This document shows positions 24,741-33,861 of a stretch of 64,000 nt of DNA, piece after piece (position 1 is the first letter of the stretch; each line of letters starts with the position of its first letter). Origin of the DNA: PCRC01 sp040384665 (GTDB taxonomy: Bacteria > Pseudomonadota > Gammaproteobacteria > Burkholderiales > Burkholderiaceae_C); contig JAZKIY010000010.1 of NCBI GenBank assembly GCA_040384665.1, forward strand, positions 62,001 to 126,000, given 5' to 3'. The notes under the pieces are model-generated. The model searched no databases. It worked only from the letters and a program-made list of their open reading frames with translations, and was not told where the DNA came from. Position numbers and translations under genes: made by a program.

Positions 24741-26432
24741 ATGGTCAGCACCACTGCGGCACTGACCGCCGGCCGCACGGCGGTACCGGCATCCACCACA
24801 GACTCGGCCCTGTCGCGGCTGTGGTTCGGCTTCATGACCGCGCGCGTCACCATCGCGCTGGTGCTGTTGCTGCTGCACGCCTCGGTCTTGCTGATGGGCC
24901 AGCCCACCATGGCCTGGGCCACTCCGCTCTGCGCGCTGTACCTGCTGGCCTGCCTCGCGGTGCGGCTGTTTCTGAGCCCGCCCGAGTCCACCGCCGCGTT
25001 CGACCGGCAATGGCCGCTGACCATCGGCATCGACGTGCTGGGCTGCGCCGTGCTGCAGTTCACCCAGTCGGCTGGCATCAACTACATTGCGCTGTTTGCG
25101 TTGCCGGTGCTGCTGGCCTCGGTGCTCGGCACACGCCTGCTGGGCCTGGGCACCGCAGCAGCGGTGACGCTGTTGCTGTTCGTCAACGCCGGCTGGCACG
25201 CCGCACCGGCCGAGGCGGCCTACCTGCAGGCCGGCCTCGTGGGCACCGGCCTGATGGCCGAGGCCCTGCTGGCCCACCAGTTGGCCACCCGGCTCGCCAG
25301 CCAGGAGCAGCTCACCCAACTCAGCACCCAGGCCGCCGTTGCCCAGGGCCGTGTGAACGAGCTGATCATTGAAAACCTGCCCGACGGCATCCTGGTGGTG
25401 GACAGTCTGGGCCAGGTCCAGGCCGCCAACCCTGCCGCCCGCCGGATGCTGCTGCGCAGCGCCGACAGCGCGCAGGCGCAGCCCCTGCCGGCCACGCTGT
25501 TTGCCGAGCCGGGCTGGCATGCGCTGGCCACCCTGGTACAGGACACGGTGGCCAGACAAGCGCCACTGGTGGCCGACGTCTCACTGGACAACGCGGGCAC
25601 CCACCTGCGCCTGCGCGCCAGTACGCGCTTGACGGCCGCCACACCGGCCACGCCCGATGTTGGCGCCACCGGGCTGTGTGTGCTGTTCCTGCAGGACCTG
25701 CGCGAGCTGGAAGCCCGCATGCGCACCGACAATCTGGCCGCCATGGGCCGCATGTCCACCGCCGTGGCGCACGAGATCCGCAACCCGCTCGCCGCGATTG
25801 CCCAGGCCAACGCCCTGCTCGGCGAAGACCTGTCCAGCCCGCAGCACCAACGGCTGACACAGATGATCCAGCACAACGCGCAGCGGCTCGACCAGATCGT
25901 GGAAGAAGTGCTGAACCTCTCCCGCATCCACCACCCCGCCGAACCCGCGCCGTCGCTGCGGCTCGATGCCCACGTGGCCCAGTACTGCACCGAATGGATG
26001 CAGCAGAGCGGCCATGCCGGCCGTGTGCAACTCGACCTGGCAACCCCCCAGATGGAAGTGGTCTTCAATGGCGACCACCTGCGCCGCGTGCTGATCAACC
26101 TGCTGGACAACGCGCAACGCTACACCCGCCAGGACGGGGGCGCGGTGGTGGTCAGCACACAGGCCAGTGACCGGCAGGTGCAGCTGTCGGTCTGGAGCGC
26201 TGCCGCGCCGCTCGAAGCCTCGGTACAACGCCACCTGTTCGAGCCTTTTTTCTCGTCGGAGAGCCGCTCCACCGGTCTGGGCCTCTACATTTGCCGTGAG
26301 CTGTGCGAACAGCACGGCGCCAGCATCGCCTACCGTCGGCGGACATGGCATGGCACAGACGGCAACGACTTCCATGTGCAGTTCAACCTGCCACCCGCCA
26401 CGGCACAGGCGACACCCACCCACCCTGTCTGA
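24741..26432 (+). CDS. pilS: Sensor histidine kinase PilS-type
   Basis: A 563-residue membrane kinase. The N-terminal half has about six membrane segments (30-190), then a PAS-like domain (IIENLPDGILVVDSLGQVQAANPAARRML), a HisKA domain with phospho-acceptor His344 in VAHEIRNPLAAIAQ and a HATPase domain (NLLDNAQRY N box; STGLGLYICREL G box). The start at 24741 follows the small gene by 19 bases. It is paired with the sigma-54 activator next door. In PilSR systems the kinase controls type IV pilin (pilA) transcription. Signal unknown. Confidence 0.9.
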   Translation: MVSTTAALTAGRTAVPASTTDSALSRLWFGFMTARVTIALVLLLLHASVLLMGQPTMAWATPLCALYLLACLAVRLFLSPPESTAAFDRQWPLTIGIDVLGCAVLQFTQSAGINYIALFALPVLLASVLGTRLLGLGTAAAVTLLLFVNAGWHAAPAEAAYLQAGLVGTGLMAEALLAHQLATRLASQEQLTQLSTQAAVAQGRVNELIIENLPDGILVVDSLGQVQAANPAARRMLLRSADSAQAQPLPATLFAEPGWHALATLVQDTVARQAPLVADVSLDNAGTHLRLRASTRLTAATPATPDVGATGLCVLFLQDLRELEARMRTDNLAAMGRMSTAVAHEIRNPLAAIAQANALLGEDLSSPQHQRLTQMIQHNAQRLDQIVEEVLNLSRIHHPAEPAPSLRLDAHVAQYCTEWMQQSGHAGRVQLDLATPQMEVVFNGDHLRRVLINLLDNAQRYTRQDGGAVVVSTQASDRQVQLSVWSAAAPLEASVQRHLFEPFFSSESRSTGLGLYICRELCEQHGASIAYRRRTWHGTDGNDFHVQFNLPPATAQATPTHPV

Positions 26433-26435
26433 CAC

Positions 26436-27938
26436 ATGGCCCACACCACCGACCCCGGCGCGCGCATCCTCGTCATTGACGACGAGCCCGACCTGCGCAC
26501 CCTGTACGAGCTGACCCTGCTGCGCGAGGGCTACCAGGTTGACGCCGCCGGCACCGTGGGCGCTGCGCAGCAGCAACTGGCCAGCAAGCGCTTTGACGCC
26601 GTCATCACCGACATGCGACTGCCCGACGGCACCGGCCTTGACGTGCTGCGTGCGCTGGCGCAGCAAGGCCGGACCGAGCGCTGCGTGATGATCACGGCCT
26701 ACGGTTCGCCCGAGAACGCGGTCGAAGCCCTGAAGGCTGGCGCCTTCGACTACCTGACCAAGCCGGTGGACCTGAAGCAGTTCCGCAGCGTCGTGGCGTC
26801 GGCCATCGAACAGGCGCGGTCACCCGCCCATGCCTTGCGCCGGCTGCCGGTGCAACGCACAGCCTCGGCCGACGACGCTGGCAGCCTCGCGTTGCAGCGC
26901 CTGGTCGGCGAGTCCGAAGCCATGCGCGCGGTCAAGGCGCGCATTGACAAGGTCGCGCGCAGCATGGCGCCGGTGCTGGTGCGCGGCGAATCTGGCTCCG
27001 GCAAGGAGCTGGCCGCCCGCGCCATCCACGCCTGCAGCCACCGCAGCGCCGGCCCTTTCGTTGCCGTCAACTGCAGCGCCATCCCAGAGAACCTGCTCGA
27101 AACCGAATTTTTCGGTGCCCGCAAAGGCGCCTACACCGGCTCGTCCCAGGACCGCGACGGCTACTTCCAGGCCGCTGCGGGCGGCACGCTGTTCCTCGAC
27201 GAGGTCGGTGACCTGCCACCCGCGATGCAGGCCAAGCTGCTGCGTGCCATCCAGGAGCGCGCGGTACGCCCGGTGGGCGCCACGCAGGAAGAAGCCACCG
27301 ACACGCGCATCGTCAGCGCCACCCACAAGGACCTGCCCACCGAGGTGCAGGCCGGGCGCTTCCGCCAAGACCTCTACTACCGGCTCGACGTGATCGACAT
27401 CCACATGCCGGCCCTGCGCGAGCGCCGCGAAGACATGCCGGCCCTGTGCGCAGCCCTGCTGGAGAAAATCGCGCCCGAGGCCGGGTGCCGGGTCCCGCAG
27501 TTGTCCGACACCGCGCTGGCCCAGTTGCAGCAACACCCCTTCACCGGCAATGTGCGCGAACTGGAGAACCTGCTGTACCGCGCAGTGGCGCTCAGTGACG
27601 ACGGTGCGCTGTGTTTCGAGCTGCCCGCCCCCCTCCCCCAACTGCCCGCTGAACCGGCACACGCCGACACCGCCCCCGCAGAGGCGCCATGGCCAGAACC
27701 GGCCCCTTTGCCAGTGCAAGCCGTGTTGCCACCACACCAGCCCCCACTGCCCAGCGACCTGCAGGCCTACCTGGACCAGCAGGAGCGCCAGATCCTGTTG
27801 CAGGCCCTGCGCGACGCCCGCTTCAACCGCACCGCTGCAGCGGCCGCGCTGGGCCTCAGCCTGCGCCAGATCCGCTACCGCATCGAACGCCTGAAAATCA
27901 GCGTGACCGAACAGGACACCCCCCATGACGACGCATGA
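26436..27938 (+). CDS. pilR: Sigma-54-dependent response regulator PilR-type
   Basis: 500 residues. Receiver domain with phospho-acceptor Asp59 (ITDMRLPD), AAA+ domain with Walker A GESGSGKE (184-191), Walker B TLFLDEVG (251-258) and R-fingers, and a C-terminal Fis-type helix-turn-helix (FNRTAAAAALGLSLRQIRYRIERLKI). The sigma-54 contact loop reads GAYTGS at 231-236 instead of the consensus GAFTGA; F to Y is common but A to S is unusual. A Pro-rich linker (about 405-440) separates the AAA+ and DNA-binding domains. The 3' end overlaps ampD by 14 bases. Confidence 0.92.
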   Translation: MAHTTDPGARILVIDDEPDLRTLYELTLLREGYQVDAAGTVGAAQQQLASKRFDAVITDMRLPDGTGLDVLRALAQQGRTERCVMITAYGSPENAVEALKAGAFDYLTKPVDLKQFRSVVASAIEQARSPAHALRRLPVQRTASADDAGSLALQRLVGESEAMRAVKARIDKVARSMAPVLVRGESGSGKELAARAIHACSHRSAGPFVAVNCSAIPENLLETEFFGARKGAYTGSSQDRDGYFQAAAGGTLFLDEVGDLPPAMQAKLLRAIQERAVRPVGATQEEATDTRIVSATHKDLPTEVQAGRFRQDLYYRLDVIDIHMPALRERREDMPALCAALLEKIAPEAGCRVPQLSDTALAQLQQHPFTGNVRELENLLYRAVALSDDGALCFELPAPLPQLPAEPAHADTAPAEAPWPEPAPLPVQAVLPPHQPPLPSDLQAYLDQQERQILLQALRDARFNRTAAAAALGLSLRQIRYRIERLKISVTEQDTPHDDA

Positions 27939-28527
27939 GCCCGCGCCACCGGCCACCGGCCAGCCACTCTGGCATGACGGCTGGTACCGTTTCGCGCGGC
28001 ACCTGGCATCCCCCAACCACGGGCCCCGCCCCGCCGGTACCCAGGTGAGCCTGGTGGTGATCCACGCCATCAGCCTGCCGCCTGGCGAGTTTGGTGGTGG
28101 TCATGTGCAACAGCTGTTCACCAACCAGCTTGACTGGGACGCCCACCCGTATTTCCAGTCGATCCGGGGCCTGGCGGTGTCGGCCCATTTTTTCATCGGC
28201 CGCACCGGCGAGCTTTGGCAATTCGTCAGCGCCGACGCGCGCGCCTGGCACGCGGGCGTGTCCAGCTTCCGCGGCCAGGACAACTGCAACGACTACTCGA
28301 TTGGCATTGAACTCGAAGGCCGCGACGACGGCCCGTTCGAGCCCGCCCAGTACGACACGCTGGCCAGCGTCTGTGCCGCCATCACGGCGGCTTACCCGGT
28401 GCGCGACCTGACCGGCCACGAGCACGTGGCCCCGGGCCGCAAACACGACCCGGGCCCAGGCTTTGAATGGCCTGCATTGCAACGGGCACTGGGCTGGCCG
28501 GATCGGTGTTTTCCCGAGCCTGTGTGA
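27925..28527 (+). CDS. ampD: 1,6-anhydro-N-acetylmuramyl-L-alanine amidase AmpD
   Basis: A 200-residue cytoplasmic amidase that splits the peptide from anhydro-muropeptides during cell-wall recycling; in many bacteria it thereby sets the signal for AmpR/beta-lactamase. Zinc ligands by comparison with characterised AmpD: His47 (VVIHAIS), His165 (TGHEHVAPGRK) and Asp175 (HDPGPGFEW). The catalytic Glu region is IELEG. Length is normal. Adjacency to pilR is common in betaproteobacteria. A weak stem (GTGTG/CACAC) overlaps the stop codon. Confidence 0.93.
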   Translation: MTTHEPAPPATGQPLWHDGWYRFARHLASPNHGPRPAGTQVSLVVIHAISLPPGEFGGGHVQQLFTNQLDWDAHPYFQSIRGLAVSAHFFIGRTGELWQFVSADARAWHAGVSSFRGQDNCNDYSIGIELEGRDDGPFEPAQYDTLASVCAAITAAYPVRDLTGHEHVAPGRKHDPGPGFEWPALQRALGWPDRCFPEPV

Positions 28528-28737
28528 CCCCAGGAACACACCCATTGGCGTGGTAGCCCCGTTGGTTGCGGCCCAGGCCAGCTGACCCGGAACATGCCAA
28601 GCCAGAACACATGCGGTTTTCCGGGCGAAAAAGGCCTGCCAGCCGCACCGGCATTGGCCTGCGCGACACCGATGCAGGCCGCACAAGGCCGGGCACGGAA
28701 ATCACCGCCAGCAGCCCGTCCGCGCCACCCAAGCGAT

Positions 28738-28753
28738 ACACTACCGGTAGTGG
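28738..28753. promoter_or_regulatory. NrdR box 1, upstream of nrdA
   Basis: ACACTACCGGTAGTGG is a near palindrome matching 11 of 16 positions of the NrdR-box consensus ACACTATATATAGTGT, with both outer arms kept. It lies 32 bp upstream of the second box, the standard three-turn spacing for NrdR. The surrounding gene-free stretch 28528-28887 is the control region of the nrd genes and shows no other gene. Confidence 0.7.
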
Positions 28754-28769
28754 CTTGTCATCATCCACG

Positions 28770-28785
28770 ACCCCATATATAGTGT
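28770..28785. promoter_or_regulatory. NrdR box 2, upstream of nrdA
   Basis: ACCCCATATATAGTGT matches 14 of 16 positions of the NrdR consensus. Together with box 1 it predicts repression of nrdA by the nucleotide-sensing repressor NrdR. It lies about 100 bases before the nrdA start. Confidence 0.75.
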
Positions 28786-28887
28786 CTGTCACGCGAAAGA
28801 GAAGACACTGTCAGCCCATCCATGGACTGCCTGCAAGGCGGCCACAGTGCCCCGAAAACCAACAACAACATGCCCAACGAGGAACCT

Positions 28888-31803
28888 ATGTCCACAGTCC
28901 TGTCTCACCCCACCCCACCTGTCGCCCGCCCGGTTACTGGTGCGCACGGCAGCACCACGCCCCAGGTGGCGGCCAATGTGCTGGCCAATTACCAGATCAT
29001 CCGCCGCAACGGCTCGGTGGTGTCGTTCGAGCCCAGCAAGGTGGCCATTGCAATGATGAAGGCCTTCCTGGCGGTGCACGGCACGCAGGGCGCGGCGTCG
29101 GCCAGCGTGCGCGAAACCGTGGACGGCCTGACACAGGCCGTCACCCGCGCACTGGTGCGTTCGCGCCCCGGCGGCGGCACCTTCCACATTGAAGACGTGC
29201 AAGACCAGGTCGAACTCGGCCTGATGCGCGGTGGCCACCATGAGATTGCCCGCGCCTATGTGCTGTACCGCGAGAAGCGGGCGCAAGAACGCGCACGGCA
29301 GACCACCCCGGCGGTCAGCAACACCCCCACGCTGCACGTGATCGACGGCGGTGAGCGCGTCGCGCTCGACATGGGCCACCTGACGCAGCTGATCGAGTCG
29401 GCCTGCGAAAACCTGGGCAACGACGTCAGCGCCGCCCCCATCCTGGCCGAGACCCTGCGCAACCTGTACGACGGCGTGCCGATCGACGAGGTCTACAAAG
29501 CCTCCATCCTCGCCGCGCGCACGCTCATCGAGAAAGACCCCGACTACACCTATGCCACAGCGCGCCTGTTGCTGCACACGGTGCGCCGCGAGGTGCTGGG
29601 CGGTGAGGTACTGCAGCAGGACATGAACGCCCGCTACGCCGAATACTTCCCCCAGTTCATCAAAACCGGCGTGGAAGCCGAGCTGCTGGACGAACGCCTG
29701 ATGCAGTTCGACCTGGCCCGCCTCGGCGCGGCGCTCAAGGCCGAACGCGACCTTCAGTTCGACTACCTCGGCCTGCAGACGCTGTACGACCGCTACTTCC
29801 TGCACGTCAAGAAAGCCCGGATCGAGCTGCCGCAGTCGTTCTTCATGCGCGTGGCCATGGGCCTGTCGCTGAACGAGATCGACCGCGAAGCGCGCGCCAT
29901 CGAGTTCTACGAGGTGCTGTCCAGCTTCGACTTCATGTCCAGCACACCGACGCTGTTCAACAGCGGCACGCTGCGCTCACAGCTCTCCAGCTGCTACCTG
30001 ACCACCGTGCCCGATGACCTCGACGGCATCTACGAATCGATCAAGGAAAACGCACTGCTGTCCAAATTCGCCGGCGGCCTGGGCAACGACTGGACGCGCG
30101 TGCGCGCTTTGGGCAGCCACATCAAGGGCACGAACGGCGAATCGCAAGGTGTGGTGCCGTTCCTGAAAGTGGTCAATGACACCGCGGTGGCGGTGAACCA
30201 GGGCGGTAAGCGCAAGGGCGCGGTCTGCACCTACCTGGAAAGCTGGCATTTGGACATTGAAGAGTTCCTGGAGCTGCGAAAAAATACGGGTGACGACCGC
30301 CGCCGCACCCACGACATGAACACCGCCAACTGGATCCCCGACCTGTTCATGCGCCGCGTGATGGAAAAGGGCACCTGGACACTGTTCTCGCCCAACAACG
30401 TGCCCGACCTGCACGACAAGTTCGGTGCCGATTTTGAAAAAGCCTATGTGGCCTACGAAGCCAAGGCCGCCAACGGCGAGATCAAGCCCGCGCGCACCGT
30501 GCAGGCCGCCGACCTGTGGCGCAAGATGCTCACGATGCTGTTCGAAACCGGCCACCCCTGGATCACCTTCAAGGACGCCTGCAACGTGCGCTCGCCACAG
30601 CAACACGCCGGCGTGGTGCACTCCAGCAACCTGTGCACCGAGATCACGCTGAACACCAGCGACACCGAAACCGCGGTCTGCAACCTGGGTTCGGTCAACC
30701 TGCTGCAGCATTTGAAGAACGGTCAGGTCGACCACGAGAAGCTGAAGAAGACCATCACCGTGGCGATGCGCATGCTCGACAACGTGATCGACATCAACTA
30801 TTACGCCGTCAAGAAGGCGCGCGACTCCAACCTGCGCCACCGCCCGGTCGGCCTGGGCGTGATGGGCTTCCAGGACGCGCTGTACGCGCTGCGCATCCCG
30901 TACGCGTCGCAGGACGCCGTGACATTCGCCGACGTCTCCATGGAGGCCATCTGCTACCACGCCTACTGGGCCTCGACCGAGCTGGCGCGTGAACGCGGCA
31001 AGTACTCCAGCTACAAAGGCTCGCTGTGGGACCAGGGCGTCTTGCCGCTGGACACGCTGGACATGCTGGAGCAGGCCCGTGGCGGCTACGTGGAAGTCGA
31101 CAAGTCCGCCACGCTCGACTGGGACGCCCTGCGCCAGAAGATCCGGACCGACGGCATGCGCAACTCCAACTGTGTTGCCATCGCACCCACCGCCACCATC
31201 TCCAACATCATTGGCGTCGATGCCTCGATCGAACCCTGCTTCGGCAACCTGTCGGTCAAGTCCAACCTGTCGGGCGAGTTCACGGTCATCAACCACGGGT
31301 TGGTGCGTGACCTCAAGCGCCTCGGCCTGTGGGACGACGTGATGGTGATGGACCTGAAACACTTCGACGGCTCGCTGCGCCCGATCGACCGCGTACCTCA
31401 GGACATCAAGGCCCTGTACGCCACCGCCTTCGAGATCGAGACCACCTGGCTGGTGGAAGCCGCCGCACGCCGCCAGAAGTGGATTGACCAGGCACAGTCG
31501 CTCAACATCTACATGGCAGGCGCCTCCGGCAAAAAACTCGACGACACCTACAAACTCGCCTGGCTGCGTGGCCTGAAGACCACCTACTACCTGCGCACCC
31601 AAAGCGCGACACACGCCGAGAAATCAACCGTTCAATCAGGCCGTTTGAATGCCGTGTCCAGTGGTGCAGCCAGCGGCGGCGCCAGTGCGCTCGACCAGGC
31701 TGCAGAAGCAGCACGTGCACAGATGGACGCGGCCAGCAATGTGCCGGCCACCGACATCAAGTTCTGCGCGATCGACGACCCAGGCTGCGAAGCCTGCCAG
31801 TGA
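28888..31803 (+). CDS. nrdA: Ribonucleotide reductase class Ia, large subunit
   Basis: A 971-residue catalytic subunit that reduces ribonucleoside diphosphates for DNA synthesis. The N-terminus carries an ATP-cone allosteric domain (NYQIIRRNGSVVSFEPSKVAIAMMKAFLAV). The catalytic core shows the conserved cysteines in LSSCYLTT, NLCTEITLN and AVCNLGSVNL, and the C-terminal redox tail ends GCEACQ (Cys967 and Cys970). The start at 28888 has GAGGA 6-7 bases upstream; an upstream ATG at 28822 in the same frame is less likely. It follows two NrdR boxes. nrdB lies 130 bases downstream beyond two inverted repeats. Confidence 0.96.
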   Translation: MSTVLSHPTPPVARPVTGAHGSTTPQVAANVLANYQIIRRNGSVVSFEPSKVAIAMMKAFLAVHGTQGAASASVRETVDGLTQAVTRALVRSRPGGGTFHIEDVQDQVELGLMRGGHHEIARAYVLYREKRAQERARQTTPAVSNTPTLHVIDGGERVALDMGHLTQLIESACENLGNDVSAAPILAETLRNLYDGVPIDEVYKASILAARTLIEKDPDYTYATARLLLHTVRREVLGGEVLQQDMNARYAEYFPQFIKTGVEAELLDERLMQFDLARLGAALKAERDLQFDYLGLQTLYDRYFLHVKKARIELPQSFFMRVAMGLSLNEIDREARAIEFYEVLSSFDFMSSTPTLFNSGTLRSQLSSCYLTTVPDDLDGIYESIKENALLSKFAGGLGNDWTRVRALGSHIKGTNGESQGVVPFLKVVNDTAVAVNQGGKRKGAVCTYLESWHLDIEEFLELRKNTGDDRRRTHDMNTANWIPDLFMRRVMEKGTWTLFSPNNVPDLHDKFGADFEKAYVAYEAKAANGEIKPARTVQAADLWRKMLTMLFETGHPWITFKDACNVRSPQQHAGVVHSSNLCTEITLNTSDTETAVCNLGSVNLLQHLKNGQVDHEKLKKTITVAMRMLDNVIDINYYAVKKARDSNLRHRPVGLGVMGFQDALYALRIPYASQDAVTFADVSMEAICYHAYWASTELARERGKYSSYKGSLWDQGVLPLDTLDMLEQARGGYVEVDKSATLDWDALRQKIRTDGMRNSNCVAIAPTATISNIIGVDASIEPCFGNLSVKSNLSGEFTVINHGLVRDLKRLGLWDDVMVMDLKHFDGSLRPIDRVPQDIKALYATAFEIETTWLVEAAARRQKWIDQAQSLNIYMAGASGKKLDDTYKLAWLRGLKTTYYLRTQSATHAEKSTVQSGRLNAVSSGAASGGASALDQAAEAARAQMDAASNVPATDIKFCAIDDPGCEACQ

Positions 31804-31807
31804 TCTC

Positions 31808-31839
31808 AAGGCCTCGCGGCAGACCACTGGCGAGGCTTT
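31808..31839 (+). terminator. Terminator-like hairpin between nrdA and nrdB
   Basis: AAGGCCTCG (31808-31816) pairs with CGAGGCTTT (31831-31839), nine pairs with one G-U, around a 14-base loop. The T-rich 3' arm makes it terminator-like but no long U-run follows, so it may reduce rather than stop read-through into nrdB. Confidence 0.45.
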
Positions 31840-31871
31840 GACGATGCACATGAACAACACAATTTTTGCGT

Positions 31872-31901
31872 GATGTGAACGAACACTTTTCAATTCACAT
31901 C
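31872..31901. promoter_or_regulatory. Inverted repeat upstream of nrdB
   Basis: GATGTGAA (31872-31879) and TTCACATC (31894-31901) form a perfect 8-bp inverted repeat with a 14-base spacer, 32 bases before the nrdB start. It may be an operator for a separate nrdB promoter or an mRNA hairpin; the sequence does not decide. Confidence 0.4.
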
Positions 31902-31933
31902 GCTGCTCACATAATTCGAGAAATGGATTTTCT

Positions 31934-33133
31934 ATGCTGACCTGGGACGACGAAGTCAAGCCCTCACCGCAGCCCGAACGGGCCCGCAGTCACCCTGCCA
32001 ACGCGCAGGCTGCGGCGCCGACAACGCCAGTCCCTGCAACTCGCCGCACACTCGACGACGGCGCGCCTGCCCCCGCAGCCACACACCATCCTGCAGCGAC
32101 CCAGGCCCCTGTGGCACGCCGCGTCAATGCGGCCGACAAACGCATCATCAACGGCCAGACCGACGTCAACCAGCTGGTGCCGTTCAAGTACAAGTGGGCT
32201 TGGGAAAAATACCTTGCCACCTGCGCCAACCACTGGATGCCGCAGGAAGTGAACATGACGCGTGACATCGCGCTGTGGAAAGACCCGAACGGCCTGACCG
32301 ACGACGAGCGCCGCATCATCAAGCGCAACCTCGGCTTCTTCGTCACCGCCGATTCGCTGGCCGCCAACAACATCGTGCTGGGCACCTACCGCCACATCAC
32401 CGCGCCCGAATGCCGCCAGTTCCTGCTGCGCCAGGCGTTTGAAGAAGCCATCCACACCCACGCCTACCAGTACATCGTCGAGTCGCTGGGTCTGGACGAG
32501 AGCGAGATCTTCAACGCCTACAACGAGGTGTCGTCGATCCGCGAGAAAGACCAGTTCCTGATTCCATTCATCGACGCCATCAGCGACCCCAACTTCAAGA
32601 CCGGCACACACGAGACCGACCAGACGCTGCTGAAAAGCCTGATCGTCTTCGCCTGCCTGATGGAAGGCCTGTTCTTTTACGTCGGCTTCACGCAAATTCT
32701 GGCGCTGGGACGGCAGAACAAGATGACCGGCGCAGCCGAGCAGTACCAGTACATCCTGCGCGACGAGTCGATGCACTGCAACTTCGGCATCGACCTGATC
32801 AACCAGCTCAAGCTCGAAAACCCAGGGCTGTGGACAGCCGAGTTCAAGACCGAGATCAAGGCGCTGTTCCAGAAGGCCGTCGAGCTTGAATACAAATACG
32901 CCGAAGACACCATGCCACGCGGCGTGCTGGGCATGAACGCCTCGATGTTCAAGGGCTACCTGCGTTACATCGCCAACCGCCGTGCGCAGCAAATTGGTCT
33001 GGAGCCGCTGTTCCCGAACGAAGAAAACCCCTTCCCATGGATGAGCGAGATGATCGATCTCAAGAAGGAGCGCAACTTTTTCGAGACGCGTGTCATCGAG
33101 TACCAATCGGGCGGCGCACTGTCCTGGGATTGA
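31934..33133 (+). CDS. nrdB: Ribonucleotide reductase class Ia, radical subunit
   Basis: A 399-residue di-iron protein that stores the tyrosyl radical for NrdA. Ligands by alignment with the family: Asp140 (VTADSLAAN), Glu171 and His174 (EEAIHTHAY), later Glu in MEGLFFYVGF and Glu/His in RDESMHCNFG. Tyr178 occupies the radical position, so this is the tyrosyl (Ia) form and not the Phe-type Ic. An Ala/Pro-rich N-terminal extension (about 10-62) precedes the core, longer than in E. coli NrdB. The C-terminal GALSWD tail would contact NrdA. Confidence 0.95.
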   Translation: MLTWDDEVKPSPQPERARSHPANAQAAAPTTPVPATRRTLDDGAPAPAATHHPAATQAPVARRVNAADKRIINGQTDVNQLVPFKYKWAWEKYLATCANHWMPQEVNMTRDIALWKDPNGLTDDERRIIKRNLGFFVTADSLAANNIVLGTYRHITAPECRQFLLRQAFEEAIHTHAYQYIVESLGLDESEIFNAYNEVSSIREKDQFLIPFIDAISDPNFKTGTHETDQTLLKSLIVFACLMEGLFFYVGFTQILALGRQNKMTGAAEQYQYILRDESMHCNFGIDLINQLKLENPGLWTAEFKTEIKALFQKAVELEYKYAEDTMPRGVLGMNASMFKGYLRYIANRRAQQIGLEPLFPNEENPFPWMSEMIDLKKERNFFETRVIEYQSGGALSWD

Positions 33134-33310
33134 CCGGTCCACACGCTTCATGAATTCAACAACCACCCTTCTGATGGCCAGCGCTTTCGCGTGCGGCTGC
33201 CGGGCGGGTTCCCGCGTTCATGGTGCTGGGCATTTGCCCAACACCATGGGTCGCTTCGTGCTGTCCAACAGGCATGAAGTGCTCTTTGTAACTTGATCAA
33301 GGAGAAAACA

Positions 33311-33796
33311 ATGGCAACTGCAAAAAAACCGGTCGCAAAAAAGGCCGCTGCTCCCGCGAAGAAGGCGGCACCTGCTAAAAAGGTAGCTGCGAAGAAGGCC
33401 GCTCCGGCCAAGAAGGCTGCACCCGCGAAGAAAGCGGCACCCGCAAAAAAAGTAGCGGCGAAGAAAGTCGCTGCGAAGAAGGCGGCGCCTGCGAAAAAAG
33501 TAGCGGCGAAGAAAGCTGCACCAGCCAAGAAGGCCGCGCCTGCGAAGAAAGCAGCCGCCAAGAAAGCCCCGGCCAAAAAGGCTGCGGTAAAGAAAGCAGC
33601 CCCGGCCAAGAAAGCCGCTGCGAAAAAAGCCCCGGCCAAAAAAGCCGCTCCCAAAAAGGCTGCAAAAAAACCTGCCGCCAAGAAAGCAGCGAAAGCACCC
33701 GCTGCCAAACCGGCTGCAGCACCCGCTGCGCCGGCTGCACAGACCACACTGAATCCCCAGGCCGCATGGCCTTTCCCGACGGGCAACAAGCCCTGA
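33311..33796 (+). CDS. Histone H1-like Lys/Ala-rich DNA-binding protein
   Basis: 161 residues, almost entirely repeats of the KKAAPAKKAA type (Lys, Ala, Pro, some Val), with a short tail PAAQTTLNPQAAWPFPTGNKP that lacks lysine. This matches the H1-like nucleoid proteins of betaproteobacteria (similar in style to the C-terminal arm of histone H1 and AlgP). It probably condenses or bridges DNA. GGAG lies 6 bases before the ATG at 33311. The repeat array should make its length variable between strains. A strong intrinsic terminator follows. Confidence 0.9.
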   Translation: MATAKKPVAKKAAAPAKKAAPAKKVAAKKAAPAKKAAPAKKAAPAKKVAAKKVAAKKAAPAKKVAAKKAAPAKKAAPAKKAAAKKAPAKKAAVKKAAPAKKAAAKKAPAKKAAPKKAAKKPAAKKAAKAPAAKPAAAPAAPAAQTTLNPQAAWPFPTGNKP

Positions 33797-33816
33797 AGAA
33801 AATCCCATCAGTGTTC

Positions 33817-33847
33817 AAGCCCGATGCCAAAAGCATCGGGCTTTTTT
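33817..33847 (+). terminator. Strong intrinsic terminator after the H1-like gene
   Basis: Perfect 11-bp stem AAGCCCGATGC (33817-33827) / GCATCGGGCTT (33833-33843), loop CAAAA, followed by a T-run to 33847. It also separates the convergent PfkB kinase gene. Confidence 0.93.
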
Positions 33848-33861
33848 CATGCGCCGGCGCG

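Noticed and set aside
33311..33796. Tandem repeats as a possible CRISPR or minisatellite
   Set aside because: The periodicity is codon-level within an open reading frame; there are no unique spacers.
33148..33808. Minus-strand Ala/Phe/Gly-rich open frames opposite the H1-like gene
   Set aside because: They are antisense translations of the Lys/Ala repeat array, not a membrane or silk-like protein.
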